In this document: positions 1 through 7,511 of the stretch, in pieces | How the letters are laid out: every line of letters begins with the position of its first letter | Numbering within the stretch: position 1 is the stretch's first letter | NCBI GenBank assembly: GCA_002495225.1 | Contig: DAEF01000181.1 | Location: 1 to 14,454 of the forward strand | DNA: 14,454 nt | Source of the DNA: Methanoregulaceae archaeon UBA288 | GTDB lineage: Archaea > Halobacteriota > Methanomicrobia > Methanomicrobiales > Methanospirillaceae | Direction of reading: 5' to 3' | Program-made: the position numbers and the translations under genes | Notes under the pieces: generated by a model | Told to the model about the DNA's origin: nothing | Databases searched by the model: none | The model's input: only the letters and a program-made list of their open reading frames with translations

Positions 1-1
1 G

Positions 2-613
2 GTTGTCCGCGACCCCGTCGTACCCGGCGTACATGTCCACGACCACGACCGGCGACCGTGAAGTCGAGAGGCGCGAGGCCAGACCCGGGATGGCGGCGTT
101 CAGGGCCTGGATGCCCGGGCGCGAAAACGAGGTCGGCGGGATCTTCGCGAGGAGGATGACGGCGTCCGGGTTCTTCGCGCGGAGCCCGGCGATGATCCCC
201 TCCAGGTTCCGCACGCTCTCGTCCGTCGGGACGGCGTTGAGCACGTCGTTCGTTCCCAGCATCACGAGGGCCACGTCGAACTCGTACTTCGCGAGCCAGG
301 TCGCGAGCTTCCCCTGTCCCGGGTCGCCGGCGACGCCGTTCAGGATCCCGCCGGTCATGTACCCGCCGTGCCCCTCGTTGTCCTGGTCGAAGGCGAGTGC
401 GAAGTTCGGCGCCGTCCAGGAGCCGACGAAGTCGACGTCGTCGTCCCGGAGCTGCTGCCAGAGCCAGTAGCGGTACGTCGGGTGGCTCGCCTCCTCCGCC
501 GTCTGGGTGGACCCCTTGGTCATGGAGTCGCCGAGGGGGAGGATCCGCACCGTCGCATCGGCAGTGCCTGCGACGAGCAGGAGAAGGAGGACGAACAGGA
601 CAGCGCGTCGCAT
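2..613 (-). CDS. Secreted SGNH/GDSL-family hydrolase (3' end outside window)
   Basis: Reading the minus strand from the ATG at 613 gives an open frame of 204 codons to the window edge, with no stop. Residues 1-20 form a signal peptide: Met-Arg-Arg, a Leu/Val-rich core, then an Ala-x-Ala-like end (TADA). Block I of the SGNH family follows at once (GDSM, nucleophile Ser30), then the Gly of block II near HGGY (residues 82-85) and block III GTND at 120-123. The frame ends in a VVDMYAGYDG stretch, which in this family precedes the catalytic Asp-x-x-His (block V), so that part must lie just past the edge. Likely role: an extracytoplasmic esterase or deacylase acting on carbohydrate or lipid esters; substrate unknown. 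An in-frame ATG at 649 would add 12 residues ahead of the signal peptide, so 613 is preferred. It is divergent from the HAD gene. Confidence 0.85.
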   Translation of the reverse strand, partial: MRRAVLFVLLLLLVAGTADATVRILPLGDSMTKGSTQTAEEASHPTYRYWLWQQLRDDDVDFVGSWTAPNFALAFDQDNEGHGGYMTGGILNGVAGDPGQGKLATWLAKYEFDVALVMLGTNDVLNAVPTDESVRNLEGIIAGLRAKNPDAVILLAKIPPTSFSRPGIQALNAAIPGLASRLSTSRSPVVVVDMYAGYDGVADN

Positions 614-701
614 GGCGTCGATCCCGTACGGTGGGCCACCGGAGGTCATGAAGGTATGGTTCCCGACGCCAAGCTACATTTCATCGCGGCCCGGAGTGTA
701 C

Positions 702-1364
702 ATGATGCGCTCCGATATCGCTGTGCGGGCTGTCCTCTTCGACCTCGACAACACGCTCGTCCGCTTCATCGATGCCCACAGGGCCGCCTGTGATGCCGTG
801 GTCGACCTGGTCGGCGCGGGCACGGCGGACGACCTCTTCACCTGCTTTCTTCGCCCGGTACACGGGTTCGAGAGCCCGGAGCACATCGACGACTACCTCG
901 CCTCGATCGGGTGCGCGGCCGACTATGACCGGGCCGTCGCCCTGTACGAGGCGGCGAAGCTCGCGGCGCTCGAGCCGTATGCCGGGGTGGCTGAGGTGCT
1001 CGGCGAACTTTGCGACGCCGGGCTCCCGCTCGGTGTCGTGAGCGACGCGGACGCGCTCCACGCGGCGGCACGGCTCGAGCGGTGCGGGCTTTCGCGCTTC
1101 TTCGAGGTCGTGGTGACGCCGGATGTCACGGGAGAGCGGAAGCCGGCCGCCGCGAACTTTCTGTACGCGCTCGACCGCCTCGAGTCGAGCCCGGCCTCCG
1201 CGGTGATGGTCGGGGACTCCCTCCGGCGGGACATCGAGCCCGCGAACCGGCTCGGCCTCACCTCGGTCCACGCCGTGTACGGCGACTGGCACCCGGGGTA
1301 CGACTGCACGCCCGACCACCGGCTCGACACGATCACCGCCCTGCCCCCGATCGTCGTCCCCTAG
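702..1364 (+). CDS. HAD-superfamily hydrolase (phosphatase-like)
   Basis: The product is 220 residues, a normal length for a cap-containing HAD phosphatase. All four HAD motifs are present. Motif I is DLDNT with nucleophile Asp14 and acid/base Asp16, motif II is VVSD with Ser114, motif III is Lys147 in ERKPAA, and motif IV is GDSLRRD with Asp172 and Asp177. The segment between motifs I and II (about residues 20-100) is the helical C1 cap, as in phosphoglycolate-phosphatase or pyrophosphatase-like members. It probably hydrolyses a small phosphomonoester in the cytoplasm; the substrate cannot be read from sequence. The start at 702 is chosen because GGAG at 693-696 lies 5 bases upstream; the adjacent ATG at 705 is equally possible. 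The frame is open further upstream to 507, but that part overlaps the divergent SGNH gene and has no family similarity. Confidence 0.85.
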   Translation: MMRSDIAVRAVLFDLDNTLVRFIDAHRAACDAVVDLVGAGTADDLFTCFLRPVHGFESPEHIDDYLASIGCAADYDRAVALYEAAKLAALEPYAGVAEVLGELCDAGLPLGVVSDADALHAAARLERCGLSRFFEVVVTPDVTGERKPAAANFLYALDRLESSPASAVMVGDSLRRDIEPANRLGLTSVHAVYGDWHPGYDCTPDHRLDTITALPPIVVP

Positions 1365-1377
1365 GTGATGCCTTTTC

Positions 1378-1402
1378 CAGTACAGGGCCTTCTCCGGTAC
1401 TG
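1378..1402 (+). terminator. Small hairpin after the HAD gene, possible transcript end
   Basis: CAGTAC at 1378-1383 is the exact reverse complement of GTACTG at 1397-1402. After one mismatch, three more bases inside the arms can pair. It begins 14 bases past the HAD stop codon and just after a TTTT stretch (1373-1376). There is no T-run after the stem, so an intrinsic bacterial-type terminator is not supported; the TTTT itself could serve archaeal oligo-T termination. The rest of 1365-1603 shows no convincing gene on either strand. Confidence 0.3.
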
Positions 1403-1573
1403 ATGTCACTCCCGCCCGGGGGTCGCGGTTCTCGAGCAGACGCATGCCCTCTTCCCGATGGAGTTCGCGGCCCCCTCCCGGATCCCTGCCTCCACGAGCG
1501 CCCGCGTGGCCCTCCACCTCACCCCCCGGACGATGGAGCGTGCGTACCGGAGGCCCGTCTTCCGGCCGGCAGG

Positions 1574-1579
1574 TATAAT
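1574..1579 (+). promoter_or_regulatory. TATA box for the methyltransferase-like gene
   Basis: TATAAT stands alone in a G+C-rich stretch, 24 bases ahead of the GTG at 1604. This is the distance expected if transcription starts at or just before that GTG, giving a leaderless mRNA as is common in archaea. No Shine-Dalgarno sequence lies upstream of 1604, which agrees with this reading. It also argues that the long open frame extending upstream to 1010 is not translated. Confidence 0.6.
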
Positions 1580-1603
1580 CCGGGTCTCCACCGATCCGAT
1601 CTG

Positions 1604-3736
1604 GTGAACCGCGGCGTGGTCTTTGGCCTGCCAGGGGGGCATGGGCTCGTGAGGGGGCCGGTGGTCGGTCCTTATGACGGGCAGTGCGTCGAGGTCTGGC
1701 TCCGGGACGGCGAGCCAGCGGTGGCGGTCCTCGTCGAGGGGGACCCGGACGACCTGCGAGGTCTCCACCGGATCGCCTGGTCGCTCGGATGTTTCCGCGC
1801 CGTTTCCCGGACGCGGGGCGGGACCGTGCTGCTCGAGGTCGACGGGTCCCCTACCGGGCCGGTCCCGTCCCGGCTCAGCGAGCTGGGGCCGGGCGACCTC
1901 GCCCGTCGCCTGGCCTCCGCCGGTGCCCCCGTCCCGGTGCCGGGCGTGGTCCGCGAGCTCGTGCGTCTCGGCGGTGCCTGGCGGGAGCGGCTCCTCCGCC
2001 GGTGCCTCGCGAGCCACCGGGACTGGACCGAGACGGGGCTGAACCTGGCGGTGGAGACACCGATCGCCGGGATCCTGCTCGGGACGGCGAACGGAGGCGA
2101 TGCCGAAGCCCGCATGCAGAAAGAGCTCGAGGCCTCGGGTGTCGTGATCGGCGCGGTGCCGCCCGGGCTTCTCGCGCTCGCGTGGGACCTGCACCTCGCC
2201 CGGGGCGTCCGCCTCGCTGGCGCGGACGCGGTGATCGGGCGGCGTCCGCCCGTGGACCGCGCCGGGGCCGACCGCCACGTGCTGCGGCGCTTCGCAGCAT
2301 GGGCCGGGACGGACACGGACGGCGTCGACAGCGTGCTCGTGCCGGCGTGCGGTGGAGGTCGACTCCTCCTCGAATGCGGCGACTGGGCCGCAATGCACAG
2401 TATCCAGCTGTACGCGCTCGACCCCGACCCGAGGGCCGTCCTCTTCTCGACCGCCCTGGTCGGGCGCGAGTTCGGGCGCTGGCTCGCCTGCACGGTCCGG
2501 GCCGGGCATCCTCTCGTCGAGGCCGATCTCGACGACGACCCGCTGGCCCTGCTGATCCCCGGGGACGCCCGCACCCGGCTCCAGCCGGTCGACTGGGGTC
2601 GTCTCTTCGGGGGCATCGACGCGTTCGACCGCGTCCTGATCGGGAACCCCGTCGTCCCGCTGACGCAGAGGACGGTGGTGCAGCGGTACGTCCATGGGCG
2701 GTACGAGACGGCAGGCGCGGGGGTCGACCCTGCGCTGCTGCTCGTCGAGGCCGGGGCACGCCGTCTCGCGCCGGGCGGACGCGTGTACGCGCTCTACCCG
2801 GCACCCGCATTCCGTGTCCCGACGGCCTCCACGTTCCGGCGGTGGCTCGCGCCGCGCGTCGAGGCGCTGGTCACCGCGCCCGGCTACTGCGCGGTCAGGG
2901 CCGCTGCCGGGCCGCTCGCGGCCCCGCTCCTCGCCGGGAGCCTCGCCGGCACCGCACCCGTGCTGCGCACCTGTCCGCGTTCGGTCCTGGACGCCGGCTC
3001 CTGGACCCTTGCCGACCCGGCACGGACCGCGCTCATCGCCCGTCTCGAGGCCGGCGCCGCCCCGCTCGGCGATGTCCTGCTCGGCGGAGTCAGGGGCCCC
3101 GAGCCAATCGCGCTCGATCCCGCGGGGCTGATCGGCGCCCGCGAGCGCCGCCGCCTCCTCCGTGCCGACCGCAGGGCTATTGACGTGATTCGCCCCCTCG
3201 TTCAGCAGGAGGACGTGGTCCGGTTCGGTTCGGTCAACACGGCCGGCCTGTTCGTCATCGCCGGTCCCCTTTCGCCGCGGGCACGGCGGGCGGCCCTCGG
3301 GCTCGGCGTCATCCCGCCGGAGACGACCCCCTTCACGCCGCCCTCCGGGCCGCGCCTCCTCTTCGCCGAGGGGGCGCCGGCCCCCGCATTCGTCTACGAC
3401 GAGTTCGGCCGGGCCGTCCCGGGCCCCGGCGTGGGCACGATCGCCCCGGCCGACCTCTTCCTCACGGCTCTGCTCCATTCCCGGCCCATGGCGGGGTTCA
3501 TGGCCGGTCGCTGCCCGGACGGGCTCACGGCCCGCTGCCTGGCACGGCTGCCGGTCCGTCTGCCCGACCCGTACGTCGAGCGCGAACGACAGATCGGCGC
3601 CGAGGTGGCGACCCTTGCCGGCCGACGCCTGGCCGTCGAGGGGCGCGGCGGGGCGGACATAGAGTCCCTCCGCGCGGCGATCGAGTCCGCGATCGACCGC
3701 GCCGTCGAACGGCTCTACGGTATTTCGTCATCTTAA
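1604..3736 (+). CDS. Divergent Eco57I/TaqI-like N6-adenine DNA methyltransferase homologue, atypical catalytic motif
   Basis: The product is 710 residues from a GTG start placed by the TATA box at 1574. Residues 1-75 are a small domain containing GEPAVAVLVEGD. Residues about 135-150 (VETPIAGILLG) resemble the motif X region. Motif I is VPACGGG at about 246-252 where the family has DPACGSG. YALDPDPRAV follows as the ribose-binding acidic loop. IGNPVVPL has Asn348 in motif IV, where active enzymes have NPPY or NPPF. The stretch RYETAGAGVDPALLLVE and LAPGGRVYALYP follow the usual Eco57I order, and the end (LLHSRPMAGFM, LARLPVRLPDP) resembles a TaqI-type target recognition domain. The fold assignment is good. 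Adenine methylation activity is doubtful because the second Pro and the aromatic residue of motif IV are lost. It is followed after 31 bases by kaiC. A domesticated or decayed type IIG/BREX-like modification protein is the likeliest reading. Confidence 0.7.
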   Translation: MNRGVVFGLPGGHGLVRGPVVGPYDGQCVEVWLRDGEPAVAVLVEGDPDDLRGLHRIAWSLGCFRAVSRTRGGTVLLEVDGSPTGPVPSRLSELGPGDLARRLASAGAPVPVPGVVRELVRLGGAWRERLLRRCLASHRDWTETGLNLAVETPIAGILLGTANGGDAEARMQKELEASGVVIGAVPPGLLALAWDLHLARGVRLAGADAVIGRRPPVDRAGADRHVLRRFAAWAGTDTDGVDSVLVPACGGGRLLLECGDWAAMHSIQLYALDPDPRAVLFSTALVGREFGRWLACTVRAGHPLVEADLDDDPLALLIPGDARTRLQPVDWGRLFGGIDAFDRVLIGNPVVPLTQRTVVQRYVHGRYETAGAGVDPALLLVEAGARRLAPGGRVYALYPAPAFRVPTASTFRRWLAPRVEALVTAPGYCAVRAAAGPLAAPLLAGSLAGTAPVLRTCPRSVLDAGSWTLADPARTALIARLEAGAAPLGDVLLGGVRGPEPIALDPAGLIGARERRRLLRADRRAIDVIRPLVQQEDVVRFGSVNTAGLFVIAGPLSPRARRAALGLGVIPPETTPFTPPSGPRLLFAEGAPAPAFVYDEFGRAVPGPGVGTIAPADLFLTALLHSRPMAGFMAGRCPDGLTARCLARLPVRLPDPYVERERQIGAEVATLAGRRLAVEGRGGADIESLRAAIESAIDRAVERLYGISSS

Positions 3737-3738
3737 AG
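3732..3738 (+). promoter_or_regulatory. Possible TATA box ahead of kaiC
   Basis: CTTAAAG overlaps the stop codon of the upstream gene and lies about 30 bases before the kaiC ATG. It is the only A+T-rich stretch in the 31-base gap. The match to an archaeal box A is moderate, and kaiC also has a GGAG Shine-Dalgarno sequence at 3757-3760, so transcription from further upstream is equally possible. Confidence 0.3.
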
Positions 3739-3767
3739 TAGACCGCCGCCAGAAGTGGAGACATACT

Positions 3768-5490
3768 ATGCGCGAGGTCTGTTCTTCGGATACCTGCCGT
3801 CCCAACCAGCTGCCGAAGGTGCAGACCGGGATCCAGGGCCTCGACGAGATCACCGGGGGGGGGCCTTCCCCGCGGCCGGCCCACGCTCGTCTCCGGCGGC
3901 GCCGGCTCGGGCAAGACGATGCTGGCCATGGAGTTCCTGGCGCGGGGGGCGGCCGAGTTCGGCGAACCCGGTGTCTTCCTCGCCTTCGAGGAGTCGCGGG
4001 AGGACCTCATCCAGAACTTCCGGTCGATCGGCCTCGACCTCGAGGCGCTGATCGCGGAGAAGAAGCTCGTCATCGACTATCTTCACCTCGACCAGCACGA
4101 GATCCACGAGGCCGGCGACTTCGACCTCGAGGGGCTCTTCTTCCGGCTCGATCTTGCCGTCGATGCCGTCGGGGCGAAACGGGTCGTGATCGACACGATC
4201 GAGATCCTCTTCTCGGCCTTCGAGAACCACGCCGTGATCCGGTCCGAGCTCCAGCGGCTCTTCCGCTGGCTCAAGGACCGGGACCTCTCGGCGGTCGTGA
4301 CCGGGGAGCGGGGCGAGAACACCGTCACCCGGTACGGGCTCGAGGAGTACGTCGCCGACTGCGTGATCCTGCTCGACACCCGGGTCCACCACGAGGTCAC
4401 GACCCGCCGGCTCCGGATCATGAAGTACCGGGGCACGACGCACGGCCTGGACGAGTACCCGTTCCTGATCGACCAGGACGGCTTCTCGGTCCTGCCCATC
4501 ACCTCCGCGACCCTCGACCAGACGGCGTCGGACGAACGGATCTCGACCGGCATCCCGCGGCTCGACGCGATGCTCGGCGGCGAAGGGGTCTTCCGCGGCA
4601 GCTCGGTCCTGGTCTCGGGGACGGCCGGCACGGGCAAATCGACCGTCGCCGCCCACTTCGCGGCCGCAGCCTGCGAGGGCGGCGAACGGGTCCTGTACTT
4701 CGCGTTCGAGGAGTCCGAGGCCCAGATCGTGCGCAACATGCGCTCGGTCGGGCTCGACCTGGGGCGGTGGGCCCGGGCCGGCCGGCTCGCCTTCCACGCG
4801 GCCCGCCCCACCATGTGCGGCCTCGAGCTCCACCTGGTCACCATCCACAAGGTCGTGCGGGCGTTCAGGCCGCAGCTTGTCGTGATCGACCCGCTCTCGA
4901 GCCTGATCACGATCGGCGAGCAGCAGCAGGTCCGGTCCATGCTGACCCGCCTGATCGACTTTCTCAAGAGCGAGGGGGTCACGGCCGTCTTCACGGACCT
5001 GACGACCGCGGACTTCGACCTCGAGAAGACGGACATCGGCATCTCGTCCCTGATGGACACGTGGGTCCTCCTGCGGAACATCGAGCAGAACGGCGAGCGG
5101 AACCGCGGGCTCAACGTGATCAAGTCCCGCGGCATGGCCCACTCGAACCAGATCCGCGAGTTCGTGATCACCGACTGCGGCATCGAGCTCCTCGACATCT
5201 GCACGGGGCCCGGCGGTGTTCTTACCGGGGCGTCGCGGATCGCGCAGGAGACACGGGACCGGGCGGAGGCGGTCCTGTGCCGAGAGGCCATCGAGGCCCG
5301 GCAGCGGGCGCTCGACCGGAAGCGGCGGTCGCTCGAGGCCCAGATCGCACTCCTGACCGCGGAGTTCGAGGAGGCGGAGGACGAGGCCATGCGGGAACTC
5401 CGGCAGGAGGAGCTTCTGGAGGAGACCCGGGTTCAGAGCGTCCGCGAACAGGCCCGCCGCAGAAAGGCCGACGACCTGGGGGATGTATGA
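3768..5490 (+). CDS. kaiC: KaiC-like double-domain circadian ATPase, frameshifted in this sequence
   Basis: With one G removed from the run at 3855-3863 the gene reads through as 573 residues; positions below assume that. The first RecA-like half (CI) has TGIQGLDEITGGG, Walker A GAGSGKT (Lys49), catalytic FEES (Glu74-Glu75) and Walker B VVIDT (Asp142). The second half (CII) starts at TGIPRLDAML and has Walker A GTAGTGKS (Lys290), FEES (Glu314-Glu315) and Walker B VVIDPLSSL. The loop ISSLMDT puts Ser426-Ser427 at the two autophosphorylation positions of cyanobacterial KaiC. Residues from about 495 on form a highly charged coiled-coil tail with leucines in heptads, making the protein about 54 residues longer than Synechococcus KaiC (519). 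KaiC is a hexameric ATPase/autokinase that binds KaiB on CI. The ATG at 3768 has GGAG 7 bases upstream. Without the correction, only a product from ATG 3919 is possible, and it lacks the first P-loop. Confidence 0.9.
3855..3863 (+). other. Run of nine G's holding a one-base frameshift in kaiC
   Basis: The N-terminal frame from 3768 (ending ...LDEITGGG) and the frame carrying Walker A and all later motifs differ by one base, and the switch falls inside this run. Eight G's would give GGG GGG GGC CTT and the family-typical GGGLPRG before the P-loop; nine G's shift the reading frame. It is the longest homopolymer I noticed in the window. Confidence 0.9.
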
Positions 5491-5501
5491 GAGCTCTTTA
5501 T

Positions 5502-5507
5502 GGGGAG
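5502..5507 (+). promoter_or_regulatory. Ribosome binding site of kaiB, decides the start
   Basis: GGGGAG lies 7 bases before the ATG at 5515. The alternative ATG at 5500 overlaps this site and has no such signal upstream, so 5515 is preferred. Confidence 0.6.
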
Positions 5508-5514
5508 TGCTGCC

Positions 5515-5853
5515 ATGAGTGAGAGTGCCATGCAGGAGACGGGCGAGTGCGGCGACGACGGGCTCGGGCCCGGAGAGTTCTGGACCCTCAAGCTCTACGT
5601 CGCCGGCCAGAGCCCGAAATCGCTCTCGGCATTCGCGAACCTGAAGAGGATCTGCGCGGAGCACCTCCCGGGCAAGTACTCTATCGAGGTGATCGACCTG
5701 CTCGAGCATCCGCAGCTCGCGGCCGGCGACCAGATCATCGCGATCCCGACCCTGATCCGGAAGCTGCCGACGCCCATGCGCAAGATCATCGGGGACCTCT
5801 CGAACACGGACCGGGTGCTGGTCGGCCTCGACCTTCGCAGGGAGATCTCCTGA
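5515..5853 (+). CDS. kaiB: KaiB-family clock protein
   Basis: The product is 112 residues, slightly longer than the usual 87-108 because of an acidic N-terminal extension of about 20 residues. The KaiB core runs from LKLYVAG (25-31) through SLSAFANLK, IEVIDLLEHPQLA (57-69), IPTL (77-80, with the conserved Pro78), LPTPMRKIIGDLS (84-96) and VLVGLDL (101-107). Gly104 and Asp106 in GLDL correspond to residues that govern fold switching in cyanobacterial KaiB, so the thioredoxin-like, CI-binding form should be reachable. Established role: KaiB binds phosphorylated KaiC hexamers and slows or resets them. The gene starts 24 bases after kaiC and ends 11 bases before the kinase gene, so it is almost certainly co-transcribed with both. 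No kaiA is present in the window, consistent with what is known outside cyanobacteria. Confidence 0.93.
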   Translation: MSESAMQETGECGDDGLGPGEFWTLKLYVAGQSPKSLSAFANLKRICAEHLPGKYSIEVIDLLEHPQLAAGDQIIAIPTLIRKLPTPMRKIIGDLSNTDRVLVGLDLRREIS

Positions 5854-5864
5854 GACCAGGGAGC

Positions 5865-7511
5865 GTGACCACGACGGACGACAACAACGGGCCGCGGCAG
5901 GGCGCGGGGGCGACGAGGACGGGGCAGGCACGCCTGCCGCGCCTCTCGCACACCGAAGCCGAGGAGACGCTTGCTGCGATCCGGCTCGGCCAGGTGGACG
6001 CGTTCCTGATCGCGACCACACAGGGGGACCGCGTCTACGTCCTCCAGGGGACCGAGCACCCGTACCTAGTCTACGTCCGCTCCATGAGCGAGGGCGCGGT
6101 CACGACCGCCCCGGACGGCACCATCCTCTTTGCGAACGACTGCTTTGCCGGGCTCGCCGGAGCATCGCGCGACCGGCTGATCGGGACGCCGTTCTCGCGC
6201 TACGTCTGCCCCGCCGACATCGACCGGGTTGAGGCCCTGCTGCAGAGTGCCACGGGCAACCGTTCGCGGGGGGAGGTCGAGCTCTGCCCCGTCGGCGGCG
6301 GACGCATCCCCGTCCACCTCTCGGTCAGCCCGTACGAGTCGGGGGACGCCACCGGGTTCTGCATCGTGGTCACGGACCTCTCCGAGCAGAAGCGCACGGC
6401 CGCCCTCGTGGAGAGCGCGGAGCTGACCCGGTCCATCCTGGAACGGGCCGGCGACGCGATCGTGGTGCTCGGGACGGCCGGCCGGATCGTCCTCGCGAAC
6501 GGGGCCGCCCACGATCTCGCCGGCGGTAATCCGCTCATGCGTCCCTTCGGGGAGGTCTTCCCGCTCGCCCCGGCAGAACCGGAGGGAGCGGAGACGATCG
6601 CCGCCCGCGAGGGCCTTCCCACCCCCGACGCCGAAGGGGAGCAGGCCGAATACGTCCTCCGGTCGCCGACGGGCCGGCCCCGGACCCTGCTCGTGAACGC
6701 CGCGTCCGTGCATGGCCTCTGCGACGAGCCCGCCGGGTGCGTCATCTGCATGACCGACATCTCGGCCCAGAAAGAGAACGAGCGGCGGCTTGCGCGGGCA
6801 CTCGATGACGCCACGAGCTCGAACCGCGAGCTCCAGCAGTTCGCGTACATCGCGAGCCACGACCTGCAGGAGCCGCTCCGGATGGTGACGAGCTACCTCC
6901 AGCTCCTCGAACGGCGGTACGGCTGCGAGCTCGACGAGGATGCGCAGGAGTTCATCGGGTTCGCGGTCGAGGGGGCCCAGCGGATGCAGCAGCAGATCAT
7001 GGACCTGCTCACGTACTCGCGGGTGACGAGCCGGGGCCAGCCCCCAAGGCCCGTGGATGCGGCCATAGCCCTGGCAGAGGCGGTCACGCGACTCGAGATG
7101 AGGATCGCCGAGACCGGGGCCGAGATCTCGATCGGCTCCATGCCCGTGGTCCGGGTCGACCCGTCCCAGCTCGCGCAGGTCTTCCAGAACCTGATCGGCA
7201 ACGCCCTCACCTTCCGGTCTGACGAGCGCCCGCGGATCCGGGTCGAGGCCGTTGAGGAGGAGGGGGCGGTCCGGTTTTCGGTTGGCGACAACGGGATCGG
7301 GATCGCGCCCGAATACCACGACCGGATCTTCCGGATGTTCCAGCGGCTCCACCCGCGCGACCGTTACCCCGGGTCCGGGATCGGGCTCGCCATTGTCCAT
7401 CGGATCGTGGAGCGCCACGGGGGGAGAGTCTGGCTCGAGTCGGCGGAGGGCGAGGGGTCGACCTTCTATTTCACGATCCCCGCCGACCCGCCAGGGGGAG
7501 TGTCGGCATGA
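5865..7511 (+). CDS. PAS-domain sensor histidine kinase, phytochrome-type HisKA box
   Basis: The product is 548 residues from a GTG 11 bases after kaiB. Residues about 25-60 carry an element (AIRLGQVDAFLI ... VYVLQG) that often precedes PAS domains in such kinases. PAS 1 is about 65-180 and PAS 2 about 190-310, both ending in a DLSEQK or DISAQKE linker. The phospho-acceptor is His332 in IASHDLQEPLRM, the box typical of Cph1-like kinases. The ATPase domain has N-box Asn446, DNGIGI (Asp475) and GSGIGLAI. There are no membrane segments, no GAF bilin site and no LOV cysteine motif, so it looks like a soluble sensor of unknown signal. It overlaps the next gene by 4 bases (ATGA), and that product is probably its phosphotransfer partner. 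The start is somewhat uncertain: AGGGAG at 5858-5863 leaves only one base before the GTG. Confidence 0.88.
   Translation: MTTTDDNNGPRQGAGATRTGQARLPRLSHTEAEETLAAIRLGQVDAFLIATTQGDRVYVLQGTEHPYLVYVRSMSEGAVTTAPDGTILFANDCFAGLAGASRDRLIGTPFSRYVCPADIDRVEALLQSATGNRSRGEVELCPVGGGRIPVHLSVSPYESGDATGFCIVVTDLSEQKRTAALVESAELTRSILERAGDAIVVLGTAGRIVLANGAAHDLAGGNPLMRPFGEVFPLAPAEPEGAETIAAREGLPTPDAEGEQAEYVLRSPTGRPRTLLVNAASVHGLCDEPAGCVICMTDISAQKENERRLARALDDATSSNRELQQFAYIASHDLQEPLRMVTSYLQLLERRYGCELDEDAQEFIGFAVEGAQRMQQQIMDLLTYSRVTSRGQPPRPVDAAIALAEAVTRLEMRIAETGAEISIGSMPVVRVDPSQLAQVFQNLIGNALTFRSDERPRIRVEAVEEEGAVRFSVGDNGIGIAPEYHDRIFRMFQRLHPRDRYPGSGIGLAIVHRIVERHGGRVWLESAEGEGSTFYFTIPADPPGGVSA
7494..7500 (+). promoter_or_regulatory. 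Ribosome binding site of the first response regulator
   Basis: GGGGGAG within the last codons of the kinase gene lies 7 bases before the ATG at 7508. It supports coupled translation of kinase and regulator. Confidence 0.55.

Noticed and set aside
681..1517. 278-codon minus-strand frame reaching into the 1365-1603 gap
   Set aside because: It is antisense to the HAD gene for most of its length, and the part in the gap shows no motif or start signal.
1010..1603. Long upstream extension of the methyltransferase-like frame
   Set aside because: It overlaps the HAD gene in another frame, is rich in Arg, Pro and Gly as shadow frames are here, and lies upstream of the TATA box that fixes the start near 1604.
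1406..3478. 690-codon open frame on the minus strand
   Set aside because: It is an antisense shadow of the methyltransferase-like gene with no recognisable domain; long antisense frames are expected in G+C-rich DNA.
5500..5514. kaiB start at the ATG at 5500
   Set aside because: That ATG overlaps the GGGGAG site that is correctly placed for the ATG at 5515 and has no such signal of its own.
3850..6021. 723-codon open frame on the minus strand
   Set aside because: It is antisense to kaiC and kaiB, with low-complexity Asp/Arg/Val/Leu-rich sequence and no domain.
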